The position numbers and the translations under genes are program-made. Positions 34,395 to 42,887 of a stretch of 64,000 nucleotides of DNA are shown here, piece after piece. This stretch comes from M55B129 sp034189085. Lineage in GTDB: Bacteria; Bacillota; Dethiobacteria; DTU022. The notes under the pieces are model-generated. The model worked only from the letters and a program-made list of their open reading frames with translations. It had not been told where the DNA came from and ran no database searches. Where the stretch lies: contig JAXHVH010000005.1 in assembly GCA_034189085.1 (NCBI GenBank), forward strand, positions 1 through 64,000, given 5' to 3'. Within the stretch, counting starts at the first letter, position 1. Each line of letters opens with the position of its first letter.

Positions 34395-34632
34395 TTTTCA
34401 AGGCCTCTTCAATTTCTTCTTTTTTAAAACCCTGAATAACCTGATCGTTAATCACCGTGACAGGAAAAGAACGCCTGCCGGTTAATTCCTCTACCTCGGC
34501 AAGAGCTTTTTGCTGCTCTTCACCCTGGGCCAGATCAACGTCGACAAAATCGTATTCAATATTATTATCTTCAAGCAGCTTTTTAACCTTCTTACACCAG
34601 GGGCAGGTACTCAAAGCATAAACTTTGATCAC
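34384..34632 (-). CDS. Glutaredoxin-like protein (CPWC)
   Basis: 82 aa from the GTG at 34632, six bases after GAGGTG; an earlier GTG at 34641 is worse placed. It begins MIKVYALSTCPWCKKVKKLL, with redox Cys10 and Cys13, and has the cis-Pro in RRSFPVTVI. It belongs to the small NrdH/Grx-like proteins that lack glutathione-dependent partners in anaerobes. The overlap with the FTR-like gene suggests it is the substrate of that reductase. serA is 20 bp upstream. Confidence 0.9.
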   Translation of the reverse strand: MIKVYALSTCPWCKKVKKLLEDNNIEYDFVDVDLAQGEEQQKALAEVEELTGRRSFPVTVINDQVIQGFKKEEIEEALKNEK

Positions 34633-34652
34633 TTCCAACACCTCACAGTTTG

Positions 34653-36248
34653 TTATTGGCCACTTAAATCGCTGTTATCCAAAACAACAAATTTGGCCGT
34701 TGAAATTATATCAAGGTCCCTGACCTTATCCAGGGCTTCCCGGGACATCTCGTGGTCAACCTGCAGAATCATCATCGCTTCACCGCCGGCTTTTTTCCTT
34801 CCCAGCTGCATAGAAGCAATGTTAACCTGTTCCTCACCAAGAAGCGTACCGATCCTGCCAACTACCCCTGGCTGGTCGCTATGGGTGGTGATGAGCATGT
34901 ATTTCGCCGGGATGATTTCAATATGATAGTTATCAACCCGGACAATACGGATATCGTTGTTTAAAAGTGTTCCCGAAATATGATGTCCTTCATTCCCGGA
35001 ACGAGCACTAAGGGTTACCAGGCTGCTGTAGTTTTTAACTTCAGTGGTTGATATTTCACGCACGGTGATCCCTCTTGCTTTGGCTATGTAAGGGGCGTTG
35101 ACCCAGTTTACTCCATCGCCGATGATGGGACGCAAAAATCCGATCAGGCACGAAATAGTCAGATGGCTTAACTGCAAAGAGGCTATTTCACCGCTGTAAG
35201 TCAGTTCTATCTCCTGCACATTCCCACCAAATAACTGCAAATAAAGGTTGCCGAGAACTCTCATTAATGGCAGGTAAGGCTCCAGGGCAGCCCTTGTTTC
35301 CGGAAGCAGGGTGGGTACGTTTACCGCCGAGACGATTGGTTCTCCCTGCAGAGCTTTCACTACCTGCTCCGCCACCTGTAACGCTACGTTGGTCTGCGCT
35401 TCACGAGTCGAAGCGCCCAGGTGAGGTGTGGCGATGACATTATCCAGTTCCAGAAGGCCGCATCCAACCGGGGGTTCCTTTTCAAAAACGTCTATAGCAG
35501 CTCCGGCGATTTTACCTTCCTGCAGGGCAGTGTAAAGAGCTTCTTCATCAATCAGACCACCCCGGGCACAGTTAACAATATGGGCATCAGGTTTCATCAG
35601 CTCAATTTCTTTAGCCCCGATAATGTGATGGGTGGAAGAACTGAGTGGAAGATGAAGAGTGATAAAATCGGCACTGGCCAGCAGCTCTTCAAGAGGAACT
35701 ATCTCAATATTAATTTTTTCAGCCTGCTCAGCCGATATATAAGGATCGTAACCGATAACTTTCATCCTCATTCCCCTGGCCCGGCGGGCTACCTCGCTGC
35801 CAATGCGGCCGACTCCGACGATCCCGAGCACTTTACCGGTAAGCTCTACTCCCATGTATTCCGAACGCTTCCATTCTCCCTGTTTAAGAGAACAGCTTGC
35901 CTGGGCAATGTTTCTGGCCATGGAAGTGAGCAAAGCAATGGAATGTTCCGCCGCCGAAATAGTGTTGCCCTCCGGGGCATTGAGAACCACAATACCCTTT
36001 TCAGTGGCCTTGTTTATATCAATATTGTCAACACCGACTCCTGCCCGGCCGATTACCTTGAGGTTCTTCGCAGCTTCAATAACTGCTTCAGTTACTTTAG
36101 TCCGGCTTCTTACCACCAGGGCATCATAAACTCCAATTTCCTCAAGCAGTTGCTCCGGTGTTATCTTTGGTTTAAAATCAACCTCTGCATGCTCTTCCAG
36201 AATATTAAGGCCTTCTGCGGAAATGGAATCACTGACTAATATTTTCAT
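34653..36248 (-). CDS. serA: D-3-phosphoglycerate dehydrogenase
   Basis: 531 aa, the long SerA with a D-isomer NAD-binding domain (VVGVGRIGSEVARR-type Rossmann loop, GIVGVGRIGS near 145), catalytic RARGG and the HLPL region, an intervening domain, and a C-terminal ACT domain (SDQPGVVGRIGTLLGEE). It makes 3-phosphohydroxypyruvate, the first step of serine synthesis. GGAGGTG precedes the ATG. It heads the run with the glutaredoxin and FTR-like genes. Confidence 0.97.
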   Translation of the reverse strand: MKILVSDSISAEGLNILEEHAEVDFKPKITPEQLLEEIGVYDALVVRSRTKVTEAVIEAAKNLKVIGRAGVGVDNIDINKATEKGIVVLNAPEGNTISAAEHSIALLTSMARNIAQASCSLKQGEWKRSEYMGVELTGKVLGIVGVGRIGSEVARRARGMRMKVIGYDPYISAEQAEKINIEIVPLEELLASADFITLHLPLSSSTHHIIGAKEIELMKPDAHIVNCARGGLIDEEALYTALQEGKIAGAAIDVFEKEPPVGCGLLELDNVIATPHLGASTREAQTNVALQVAEQVVKALQGEPIVSAVNVPTLLPETRAALEPYLPLMRVLGNLYLQLFGGNVQEIELTYSGEIASLQLSHLTISCLIGFLRPIIGDGVNWVNAPYIAKARGITVREISTTEVKNYSSLVTLSARSGNEGHHISGTLLNNDIRIVRVDNYHIEIIPAKYMLITTHSDQPGVVGRIGTLLGEEQVNIASMQLGRKKAGGEAMMILQVDHEMSREALDKVRDLDIISTAKFVVLDNSDLSGQ

Positions 36249-36302
36249 TTTTCTGCACCTCCGATTACTTCTGCTACTGGTGTTTTGATTTTAATAATAA
36301 AT

Positions 36303-36331
36303 ACTATATCATATCACCGGCGGAGTTCCAA
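36303..36331 (-). promoter_or_regulatory. Promoter of serA
   Basis: -35 TTGGAA (36326-36331), a 17-bp spacer and -10 TATAGT (36303-36308) on the minus strand, about 50 nt before the start codon. The leader is too short for a T-box. Confidence 0.65.
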
Positions 36332-36415
36332 CTCGGTCGAACAATCTCACCTGTTAAACCATGCCACCCCTTCCTAAACAGGTCGGTAATGTAAATCTAA
36401 GGGCCTGTGATCCAT

Positions 36416-37549
36416 TCAATTGGACGGGGAACTGACAAGCATTATCGCCCCCTGCGGGCATAGTTCATGGCAACAGTAACAGCGGATACATTCATAATGT
36501 TCGATACTGGCCTTACCATCGGTTATTCTGATCAACTGGGTTGGACAGGCTTCCCGGCAGATTCCGCAACCTGTGCAGCGCTCCCTGTTTACCAGTGGAT
36601 AGGGACGACGTGCGTAAAAGATATTTCTTAAAATAGCCACCGGGAAAAGGGCAACCAGCCAGCTCAATTTGCCGGTTGCCGCCGGGCCTCTATCAAAATC
36701 GGCTACCTTTGCTTCTTCAATCGACAAACCGACAAGATCAATATCAGCCTGTTCAGCCCCTGTTAATTTCAAAGCCCTCGCGGCGGCAACGGTCGTCACC
36801 TGATCCGGGGAAAAACCCAGGACTTCTGCAGCCACCGTATCCAGGGCAACGGGGCTGGGCGAACCCATCAGCAGGCCCAGCTGCCGCGGTTTCCCCCGGC
36901 GGGGGCCCGGCCCTTCCATACCTACAACTGCATCAAGCACTGAAAAAGCGGGTTTCACCGCCAGCGATACGCCAAGCAGTAGCCTGGAGAAATCGAACGG
37001 GAGAGGATGCTCAAGGTGAAATCTTTTTTTGTTGCCACCCACTACACAGCCGAAAAGGTTTTTCACCGCCCCGGTCATGCCGGTTAATGAATGTGTCTTC
37101 AATTTGCCCACATTAATAACCAGGTCAACCTCATCCAGTTCTGCCGCCAGGGGAAGTGTTTTCAGGCCGCTGATTGTTGATTCCACTTCTTGGATCTTTT
37201 CAAATATAAGCATTTCCGCCCCTGTTTTTTTCATCACTTCATCCAGCCCGGAAACCCTGTGGGCAAGCTCCTGCCCGTCATTGCCCGGGCTGTCTCCGAT
37301 GAATACTTTCCCTCCCGCTTCCTGGATCATCTCCACCAGAACCTGGACTATCAGTGGATGAGTAGTAACTGCCTCAGCCGGCGGGACAGCGGCCAGCAGG
37401 TTTGGCTTGATAAGAACCTTCTGCCCTCGATTTATTACTGCTTCAATCCCGCCAAAAGGTTTAAAAATTTCTTTTAAACCCTGCCGCACTTCCTCAGGAT
37501 GATAATGTTTGCAGCCCGTGATAACCACTTTATCTCGCCCTGAATTCAA
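36416..37549 (-). CDS. DUF362 protein with C-terminal 2[4Fe-4S] ferredoxin
   Basis: 377 aa from a TTG at 37549, 8 nt after AAAGGAG; the in-frame ATG at 37606 lies inside nagB. The DUF362 core has VLIKPNLLAA and LKTHSLTGMTGAVKNLFG. The last 60 residues carry two ferredoxin motifs, CTGCGICREACP and CIRCYCCHELCP. Members are iron-sulfur proteins of unknown redox role in anaerobes. It follows nagB by 34 bp. Confidence 0.82.
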   Translation of the reverse strand: MNSGRDKVVITGCKHYHPEEVRQGLKEIFKPFGGIEAVINRGQKVLIKPNLLAAVPPAEAVTTHPLIVQVLVEMIQEAGGKVFIGDSPGNDGQELAHRVSGLDEVMKKTGAEMLIFEKIQEVESTISGLKTLPLAAELDEVDLVINVGKLKTHSLTGMTGAVKNLFGCVVGGNKKRFHLEHPLPFDFSRLLLGVSLAVKPAFSVLDAVVGMEGPGPRRGKPRQLGLLMGSPSPVALDTVAAEVLGFSPDQVTTVAAARALKLTGAEQADIDLVGLSIEEAKVADFDRGPAATGKLSWLVALFPVAILRNIFYARRPYPLVNRERCTGCGICREACPTQLIRITDGKASIEHYECIRCYCCHELCPQGAIMLVSSPSN

Positions 37550-37583
37550 CCCGCTCACTCCTTTCCCTGCCGTACTGATTTTA

Positions 37584-38309
37584 TCACAGTAAGGCTGCCG
37601 CTTCACAGTCCACTATGACAGTGCAGTTGCGATGCATCTGCAACAGCGAGGAGGGAACGGTGGTGGTGATTTTACCACTGACTGTTTTTTTAATAGCCCG
37701 GGCCTTATTTTTTCCGCTGGCCAGAAGAAGAATCTTTGCCGCATGCATGATCGAACCCATCCCCATAGTTACAGCCTGTTGCGGGACTTCTTCCCGGCTG
37801 TTAAAAAAACGGCTGTTGGTTTCAATTGTTTCTTCTGCCAGCTCAACAAGATGCGTGTAAACATCCAGGGAGTCGGCCGGCTCGTTAAAACCAATATGGC
37901 CGTTAACCCCGATCCCCAGGACCTGTAGATCAATTCCGCCTGCTTCCTCTATTTTCTGTTCGTATTCCCTGCAGGATCTGGCCATATCTTGAGGTGACGA
38001 TTCCGGCAGATGAATGCGGCGCGGATCAATATTGACATGATCAAAAAAATGGCGGTGCATGTAGGAATAATAGCTCTGGGAATGCTCGCGAGGAAGCCCC
38101 GTATATTCGTCGAGATTAAAGGTGGTCACCCCACTGAAATCAATTTTGTTATCTCGATGATAACCGGCCAGAACTGCATACATCCCTTCCGGAGTGGAAC
38201 CAGTGGCCAAACCCAAAATTGCCCTGCGGTTTTGCTTAACCTCGGCGGCAACAATTTCAGCTGCTTTTTCACTTAACTGATCATAACTTTCAACAACCCT
38301 GAGTTCCAT
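37584..38309 (-). CDS. nagB: Glucosamine-6-phosphate deaminase
   Basis: 241 aa. It has LGLATGSTPEGMY (phosphate loop), FNLDEYTGL and GIGVNGHIGFNEP with the catalytic Asp, Glu and His. It converts glucosamine-6-phosphate to fructose-6-phosphate and ammonia. GGAGT precedes the ATG. nagA is not adjacent. The neighbours upstream on the strand are the hexapeptide and nucleotidyltransferase-like genes, which suits amino-sugar metabolism. Confidence 0.95.
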   Translation of the reverse strand: MELRVVESYDQLSEKAAEIVAAEVKQNRRAILGLATGSTPEGMYAVLAGYHRDNKIDFSGVTTFNLDEYTGLPREHSQSYYSYMHRHFFDHVNIDPRRIHLPESSPQDMARSCREYEQKIEEAGGIDLQVLGIGVNGHIGFNEPADSLDVYTHLVELAEETIETNSRFFNSREEVPQQAVTMGMGSIMHAAKILLLASGKNKARAIKKTVSGKITTTVPSSLLQMHRNCTVIVDCEAAALL

Positions 38310-38337
38310 TGTTTAAAACACTCCTGTCCCTTCAGTT

Positions 38338-39240
38338 TCAAAAAATCTCTTCTTTTTCTTCGGTAGTATAAAAAAGGGCCGCTAATTCATCTGTACACGG
38401 AGAATTGGCAAGGGTTAAAAGTTTCTTTTCAGCGGCAAGGCGCCCGGATTGAGCTTCCTTTTCCAGTTTTTCGAGTTTAGCGGGAACGCCCGCTTCTTCA
38501 GCCAGCCGTTTAATCCGGTTATAAAGAACACGGCTGCCATAGAGAAATTCCCCTTCATCCAGGATCTTGGAAGCAATCATAGCTTTGAAATCATTGAATT
38601 TAAGCTGCTCCTCAACTGCCTGCAGATCCTTGATCACGTAATCAACTTCTTCTTTGACAGCAGGATTCAGCAGGAGGTTGTATTTTTCACGGTACAGCAG
38701 TTCGTCAAAACGGGCCAGAATTGTCGGTGGCAGTTTTTCAGCAACGACAATAATGTCGAGGTCCGATCCCCTGACCAGTTCACCGGTGGAAGGTTCCGGC
38801 CTCGGTTCGGCATGGGCCATGTTATAAACAACATCGCCGGCAATGATAATGCAGGCGTTCTCCTCGAACAGCGGCCCGCTTTCACAGTTTTTTATCGTAC
38901 GACCAATGACCTCCCGGGCCAGCTCTTTTTTACGCCTGCTGATCAGGCAGATTTCATCGGCCAGGCGGCCAGCAAGAAACGCGACCTTTTCTTCATCTCC
39001 GGCTGCTCCAACCACCGTGTAATTTAAGAATTCCCTCATGATGGAAGGTGAAAGTCTGGCATACCCAGTCACCCGTCGATCCAGCCTTAAATATCGTCTA
39101 CCCACAACTTGCCACCGCAATTGATCCGATATGGTGCATTCCCGCCAGGCTGTGTAGGAATCCAGGCCTGATGATTCAACAATTTCTTTGCCCGTCAGGG
39201 GCCCGCTCCGGCGCAGTAATCTGAGCAACTTATTCATCAT
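38338..39240 (-). CDS. Nucleotidyltransferase-fold protein of unknown function
   Basis: 300 aa. An N-terminal winged-helix-like part (LLRLLRRSGPLTGKEIVESSGLDSYTAW) is followed by a segment RGSDLDIIVVAE that matches the GS...DxD signature of nucleotidyltransferases. I do not recognise a named family. Its start overlaps the stop of the hexapeptide gene (ATGATG), so translation is coupled. It might adenylylate or otherwise regulate a partner, but this is inference. Confidence 0.55.
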   Translation of the reverse strand: MMNKLLRLLRRSGPLTGKEIVESSGLDSYTAWRECTISDQLRWQVVGRRYLRLDRRVTGYARLSPSIMREFLNYTVVGAAGDEEKVAFLAGRLADEICLISRRKKELAREVIGRTIKNCESGPLFEENACIIIAGDVVYNMAHAEPRPEPSTGELVRGSDLDIIVVAEKLPPTILARFDELLYREKYNLLLNPAVKEEVDYVIKDLQAVEEQLKFNDFKAMIASKILDEGEFLYGSRVLYNRIKRLAEEAGVPAKLEKLEKEAQSGRLAAEKKLLTLANSPCTDELAALFYTTEEKEEIF

Positions 39241-40061
39241 CCGCTTCTCTTCCCCAGATCAATCAGTTGCTGAGTTTGCCTGATTTTAATAATCATCCCG
39301 GGAGGATAGTATCCCCTCGCTGTTCCATTGGGATAAAGCAGGCATCCTTTCCCCAGCAGGGTTCCGGGAGAAGTTACACTGTTGCAGCCGGTTTCCACTC
39401 CATCAGCCAGTACAGCCCCGAATTTGCGCAGACCCGTTTTATAAGTCTTTCCATCGATATTAAGGACCACCGGCGTATCGGTCATCTTCAGATTGGCCAG
39501 TTTTGTCCCGGCACCCAGGTTAACCCTGCCGAGAATACTGTCCCCAATATAAGCGAAATGGCCTGCCTTGCTCTCTCCCAGCATCAGTGATGATTTCATC
39601 TCCGTGGCATGACCAACCACGCAGCTGTCGCCAACTATAACCCGGCCCCGGATATAGGCACCCTGCCGGATTTCAGTATGATCGCCGACAAAAGCAGGCC
39701 CCTTGATCAAAGCCCCGGGTTCAACAACAGTTCCCCTGCCGATGTAAATGCTCTCATCCATCAAAAAAGCTCCGGCATAAATGATACTCGCTCCTTCAAG
39801 AACGGTGCCATCTTTTTCAATCTGTGGTTTTTTACCGGAAAGATCAATCTGGAAACCATCCCTGATAACCCGCCCGTCGTAGATAACAGTGGTCCTGTCC
39901 ACCATCTCTTTCCCTTTTCTGACTGCTCCCACATTGGGCTGCAGGTTGTCCTGGAGGAAAGGCTCAATTTTTTTCAGTGCTTCCCAGACATAATCAGTGC
40001 CCTCGAATATTTCGGCAAAGGAAACTGTTCTCAGATCAAAATAGTCAGAAGCATTTAACAT
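39237..40061 (-). CDS. Left-handed beta-helix (hexapeptide) sugar nucleotidyl/acyltransferase-like protein
   Basis: 274 aa. From residue 85 on there are hexapeptide repeats (SIYIGRGTVVEPGALIKGPAF onward), and a terminal part RKFGAVLADGVETGCNSV like the left-handed helix of GlmU or of glucose-1-phosphate thymidylyltransferases. No N-terminal Rossmann nucleotidyl domain is present, so it resembles the C-terminal half of GlmU-type enzymes. GGAAGGTG precedes the ATG. With nagB nearby it is likely to act on amino-sugar phosphates. Confidence 0.75.
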   Translation of the reverse strand: MLNASDYFDLRTVSFAEIFEGTDYVWEALKKIEPFLQDNLQPNVGAVRKGKEMVDRTTVIYDGRVIRDGFQIDLSGKKPQIEKDGTVLEGASIIYAGAFLMDESIYIGRGTVVEPGALIKGPAFVGDHTEIRQGAYIRGRVIVGDSCVVGHATEMKSSLMLGESKAGHFAYIGDSILGRVNLGAGTKLANLKMTDTPVVLNIDGKTYKTGLRKFGAVLADGVETGCNSVTSPGTLLGKGCLLYPNGTARGYYPPGMIIKIRQTQQLIDLGKRSG

Positions 40062-40102
40062 GATATCACCTTCCTGGAAAAAGTAGATTGCAACGATCAG
40101 CT

Positions 40103-40225
40103 TTAGCTGCGGCCCGGACGCTGATGATCATCATTGAACCTGATTAAAAATCTCTCCATACGAAATCGATTGTATCTCTGGGTCATGATACAGGGCATGT
40201 TAACCGCCAGCCCATAAAGAACCAT
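40103..40225 (-). pseudogene. CrtO-like acyltransferase, C-terminal remnant
   Basis: The frame reads MVLYGLAVNMPCIMTQRYNR and on to the stop at 40103. The pattern NxPCIxxQRYNRxR is the C-terminal signature of glycosyl-4,4'-diaponeurosporenoate acyltransferase (CrtO). The N-terminal two thirds are missing or shifted; an upstream overlapping 66-residue frame (40225-40425) has no resemblance to it. Decay in this interval joins it to a glycosyltransferase remnant upstream. Confidence 0.6.
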
Positions 40226-40366
40226 TATAATCCCCACTTTCCAATCCACCCCTCCAGCAGATCACCCAAACCGCCTGGATACACGCGAAAGTTTATCACT
40301 CCCCGGCCGCCGTAGCAGTTGACAGGAAAACCGCTGCCCTGAAAAAGCCTGCCCACTGTAAAATAG

Positions 40367-40588
40367 TCACTGCGCCCACATATGATGCAGGGACCGAAGC
40401 AGCAGGGGAAGGCGTTTTTCTTCATTCCGCGCCGGAATCACTATCGATACTGTATTGTTACCGGCACGATTAAAACGGTTGCTGTCTCCTCTTTCCCTTT
40501 CTTTTTGCAGAAGGGGAATAATTTTCCAGAGCAGCCAGAAACCGCACAGCCAGAAAAAACCCTCAAATAATAGTGAAAGTCTATAACC
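40367..40588 (-). pseudogene. Family 2 glycosyltransferase, N-terminal remnant (CrtQ-like)
   Basis: On the minus strand the frame encodes a membrane helix (LLFEGFFWLCGFWLLWKIIP) and then VSIVIPARNEEKRLPLLLRS, the start of a GT-2 domain, and stops at TGA (40367-40369) after HHMWAQ. No start codon is seen at the expected place and the DxD region is absent. CrtQ and CrtO are often adjacent, so this fits one decayed cluster. Confidence 0.65.
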
Positions 40589-40608
40589 CGAGCCTCTCTC
40601 CCCGCCGG

Positions 40609-41817
40609 TTATTGATTCACCGGGCCGAGATAATCAAGGGCCAGACCGGCGAAAATTGCCGGTCCCATCCAGAGCACGCTTTCATCAATGTCAAAACGCG
40701 AGTTGTGATGGGGATAAACTATGCCCCTGGCCGGATTGCCGGTACCGAGGACAAAATAAGCACCGGGCACCTTTTCGAAATAGTAGGCCATATCTTCGGT
40801 TCCCATATTCGGTTTTTTAACCATAATAATATTATCCCTGCCCACTACTCTGCTTGCTGCCGAAACAACCCGTTTCACATATTCCGGATCGTTAACTGTC
40901 GGTGGATAACCGCCCAGGATCTTTACCTCCGCTACAGCCCGGTTGGCGGCAGCAGTAGCTGTACAGATTTCCTGCAGGCGCACTGTTACAAAATCTCGAT
41001 CTGATCCCTCCATGGTCCGAAAATCACCGCTAAAAGATACTTTGTCGGTGATGATATTCATGGCCTCGCCGCCTTTAATCTTACCTATGGTCAGCACTAC
41101 AGGGTTGAGGGGGTTAGTCTCGCGGCTCACTATTTTCTGCAGGGCAAGAATTATTTCAGCCGACGTGGTTATGGCATCGACACCGAGGTGAGGGAGAGCA
41201 CCGTGCGTGCTGCTGCCTTTAATCAATACCTCAAAAGCAGTTGATGCGGCAAGAATAGGCCCTGCACAGATGCCAATCTGGCCAAGGCCAACTTCAGGAA
41301 AGATCTGGCCAACATGCAGCCCCACCACTGCATCAACTGGAGGGTCCTCGAGACAACCATGGGCAATCATGCGGGCGGCACCACCGTAACCCTCTTCACC
41401 GGGTTGGAAAAACAGTTTAACATTACCCTGCATCCGGGATCGGTAGTCCAACAAGATTTTGGCCGTTCCCAACAGCATGGCGGCATGGGCATCATGCCCG
41501 CAGGCATGCATGTTATTGTTTGTCGAAGCAAAAGGCAGTCCTGTCTCTTCCCGGATGGGCAAGGCATCCATGTCAGAGCGGAGGGCCAGGGTCGGGCCTC
41601 TGCCGGTTCCTTCAATCAAAGCTACTATCCCGGTTTCGGCAGCTATTCGGTAAGAAACGCCCATTTCTTCGAGGCGGCTGCGCACATAAGCAGATGTCTG
41701 GTGCAGATCAAAACCCAGCTCAGGAATGCGGTGTAGATCCCGGCGCCAGCTGACAATATCATCCTGCAAAGCCCGGGCTGCCCCGATGTAACCGGTAGTT
41801 TCTTTTTCATCTTTCAT
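40609..41817 (-). CDS. M20 family amidohydrolase
   Basis: 402 aa from the ATG at 41817, 8 nt after GGAGG. Metal-site motifs are HACGHDAHA, GEEGYGGA and FRTMEGSDR; the catalytic core begins LRSDMDALPI. The family includes hippurate hydrolase, N-acyl-amino acid amidohydrolase and IAA-amino acid hydrolase. Which amide it cuts is not readable from sequence. Confidence 0.9.
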   Translation of the reverse strand: MKDEKETTGYIGAARALQDDIVSWRRDLHRIPELGFDLHQTSAYVRSRLEEMGVSYRIAAETGIVALIEGTGRGPTLALRSDMDALPIREETGLPFASTNNNMHACGHDAHAAMLLGTAKILLDYRSRMQGNVKLFFQPGEEGYGGAARMIAHGCLEDPPVDAVVGLHVGQIFPEVGLGQIGICAGPILAASTAFEVLIKGSSTHGALPHLGVDAITTSAEIILALQKIVSRETNPLNPVVLTIGKIKGGEAMNIITDKVSFSGDFRTMEGSDRDFVTVRLQEICTATAAANRAVAEVKILGGYPPTVNDPEYVKRVVSAASRVVGRDNIIMVKKPNMGTEDMAYYFEKVPGAYFVLGTGNPARGIVYPHHNSRFDIDESVLWMGPAIFAGLALDYLGPVNQ

Positions 41818-41849
41818 GAATTGCAGGCCTCCTTTGTCCCGGCAAAGTC

Positions 41850-42236
41850 TTATCCGAATAAAGCCTTTACGTCCTCCTTGCTCAAATTGATAACCGTAAA
41901 AATGCCGAGAATAGTCCCCAGGGGAACAATAAGGCATTCAATAAAAGCAATAACCAGGCAAAAGTTATATGATTGCTTCTGCTTTAACCTGGTCCCGGTT
42001 ATGATGATCAAAACAGCCATTACCCATCCACCAATAATCAAGATTGTTGAAAGGACAAGAAAGATTGCCCCGAAAACACGGGGAGCACCACTCCCGGTGT
42101 AGGTGCCCGAGCCTATCATGGCCAGGCCGATGAACAGATAAATAAAAGGTATGCAGGCCGAAAGAGCTGTCAACACCCCGAGGACGTAATGCAGTGTTCC
42201 CAGCAGATCAAGATTATTTTCCTTCATAGTACTCAT
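41850..42236 (-). CDS. Four-helix membrane protein of unknown function
   Basis: 128 aa with about four membrane helices. It starts MSTMKENNLDLLGTLHYVLGVLTALSACIPFIYL and ends KEDVKALFG. I do not recognise the family. It overlaps the end of the diguanylate cyclase remnant upstream (ATGA), which suggests it was once the second gene of an operon with it. It is followed 32 bp later by the M20 gene. Confidence 0.7.
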   Translation of the reverse strand: MSTMKENNLDLLGTLHYVLGVLTALSACIPFIYLFIGLAMIGSGTYTGSGAPRVFGAIFLVLSTILIIGGWVMAVLIIITGTRLKQKQSYNFCLVIAFIECLIVPLGTILGIFTVINLSKEDVKALFG

Positions 42237-42641
42237 TTTAATCCCTCCTCACTGCTATTGACAGTTGATACAGCAACCCGGTTACGGCCTTCTTCCTTGG
42301 CTTGATAAAGAGCCTTATCGGCCGCTGAAAGTACATCTTTCAGTCCGCTCATCGCTTTTAAGGCGGTCGTTTTTTTCGGTATAGGCAAGGGCAAAAAGGA
42401 TGTACAGAGCAGGGATAGCCGCTATACCAATGTATTCAATCTTCAGCCAAAAAAGGACCGTTTCCAGATCAAACGATGATATTTCCAACCCGTAGGCAGA
42501 AGAATACAAAGCGCAGGCCAGAGCGAGCAGTGAGAATTCTTTGGCTCCCCCCGCTGTTTTATAATTCCAGGCGGTAAAAGCAAGAATCAGCATTAGCAAG
42601 CTGAAAATGTAAAGTGGAAGGCTGTATAAATTAAAAAACAT
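42233..42641 (-). pseudogene. Diguanylate cyclase with deleted GGDEF core
   Basis: The first part (42641 down to about 42345) encodes three or more membrane helices like the N-terminal 7TM sensor of bacterial signalling proteins (ALYSSAYGLEISSFDLETVLFWLKIEYIGI-type). It ends in frame after TEKNDRLKSDERTERCTFSGR. In another frame the adjacent DNA encodes LSAADKALYQAKEEGRNRV, the C-terminal GGDEF signature. The cyclase core between them is missing, so the gene is broken by a deletion with a frame change. Confidence 0.75.
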
Positions 42642-42887
42642 ATCATATCTCCAAAAACTAATTTTTGTGATTATTCGACAGTAAACAGCAAACCCCTTTT
42701 ATCAACCGGCGGCAGTGTCATTTCTCAGTTACGATTTTACCACATAAAAGAGGGCATATCTTTAAGAAAGTATACCCCTCGCTTAATCAATTGACCATGC
42801 TCACATGTTCCACCTGAGCAGGCACCCTCAGCAGCCGGCCGCTGCCTCTTCAAGAATATCTTCCACCGGTTAGCCTTTTCTCACCTT

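Noticed and set aside
36249..36415. T-box or other leader riboswitch before serA
   Set aside because: The leader is about 50 nt after a good promoter, too short, and no T-box motif is seen.
40225..40425. 66-residue open frame MKKNAFPCCFG on the minus strand
   Set aside because: It overlaps the CrtQ/CrtO remnants in another frame and has no ribosome site or recognisable motif.
42780..42887. A duplicated tail of threonine aldolase (AAGAATATCTT near 42855 and 42901)
   Set aside because: The similarity is only about 11 bp. It probably reflects chance or a short slip, and I could not support a gene fragment.
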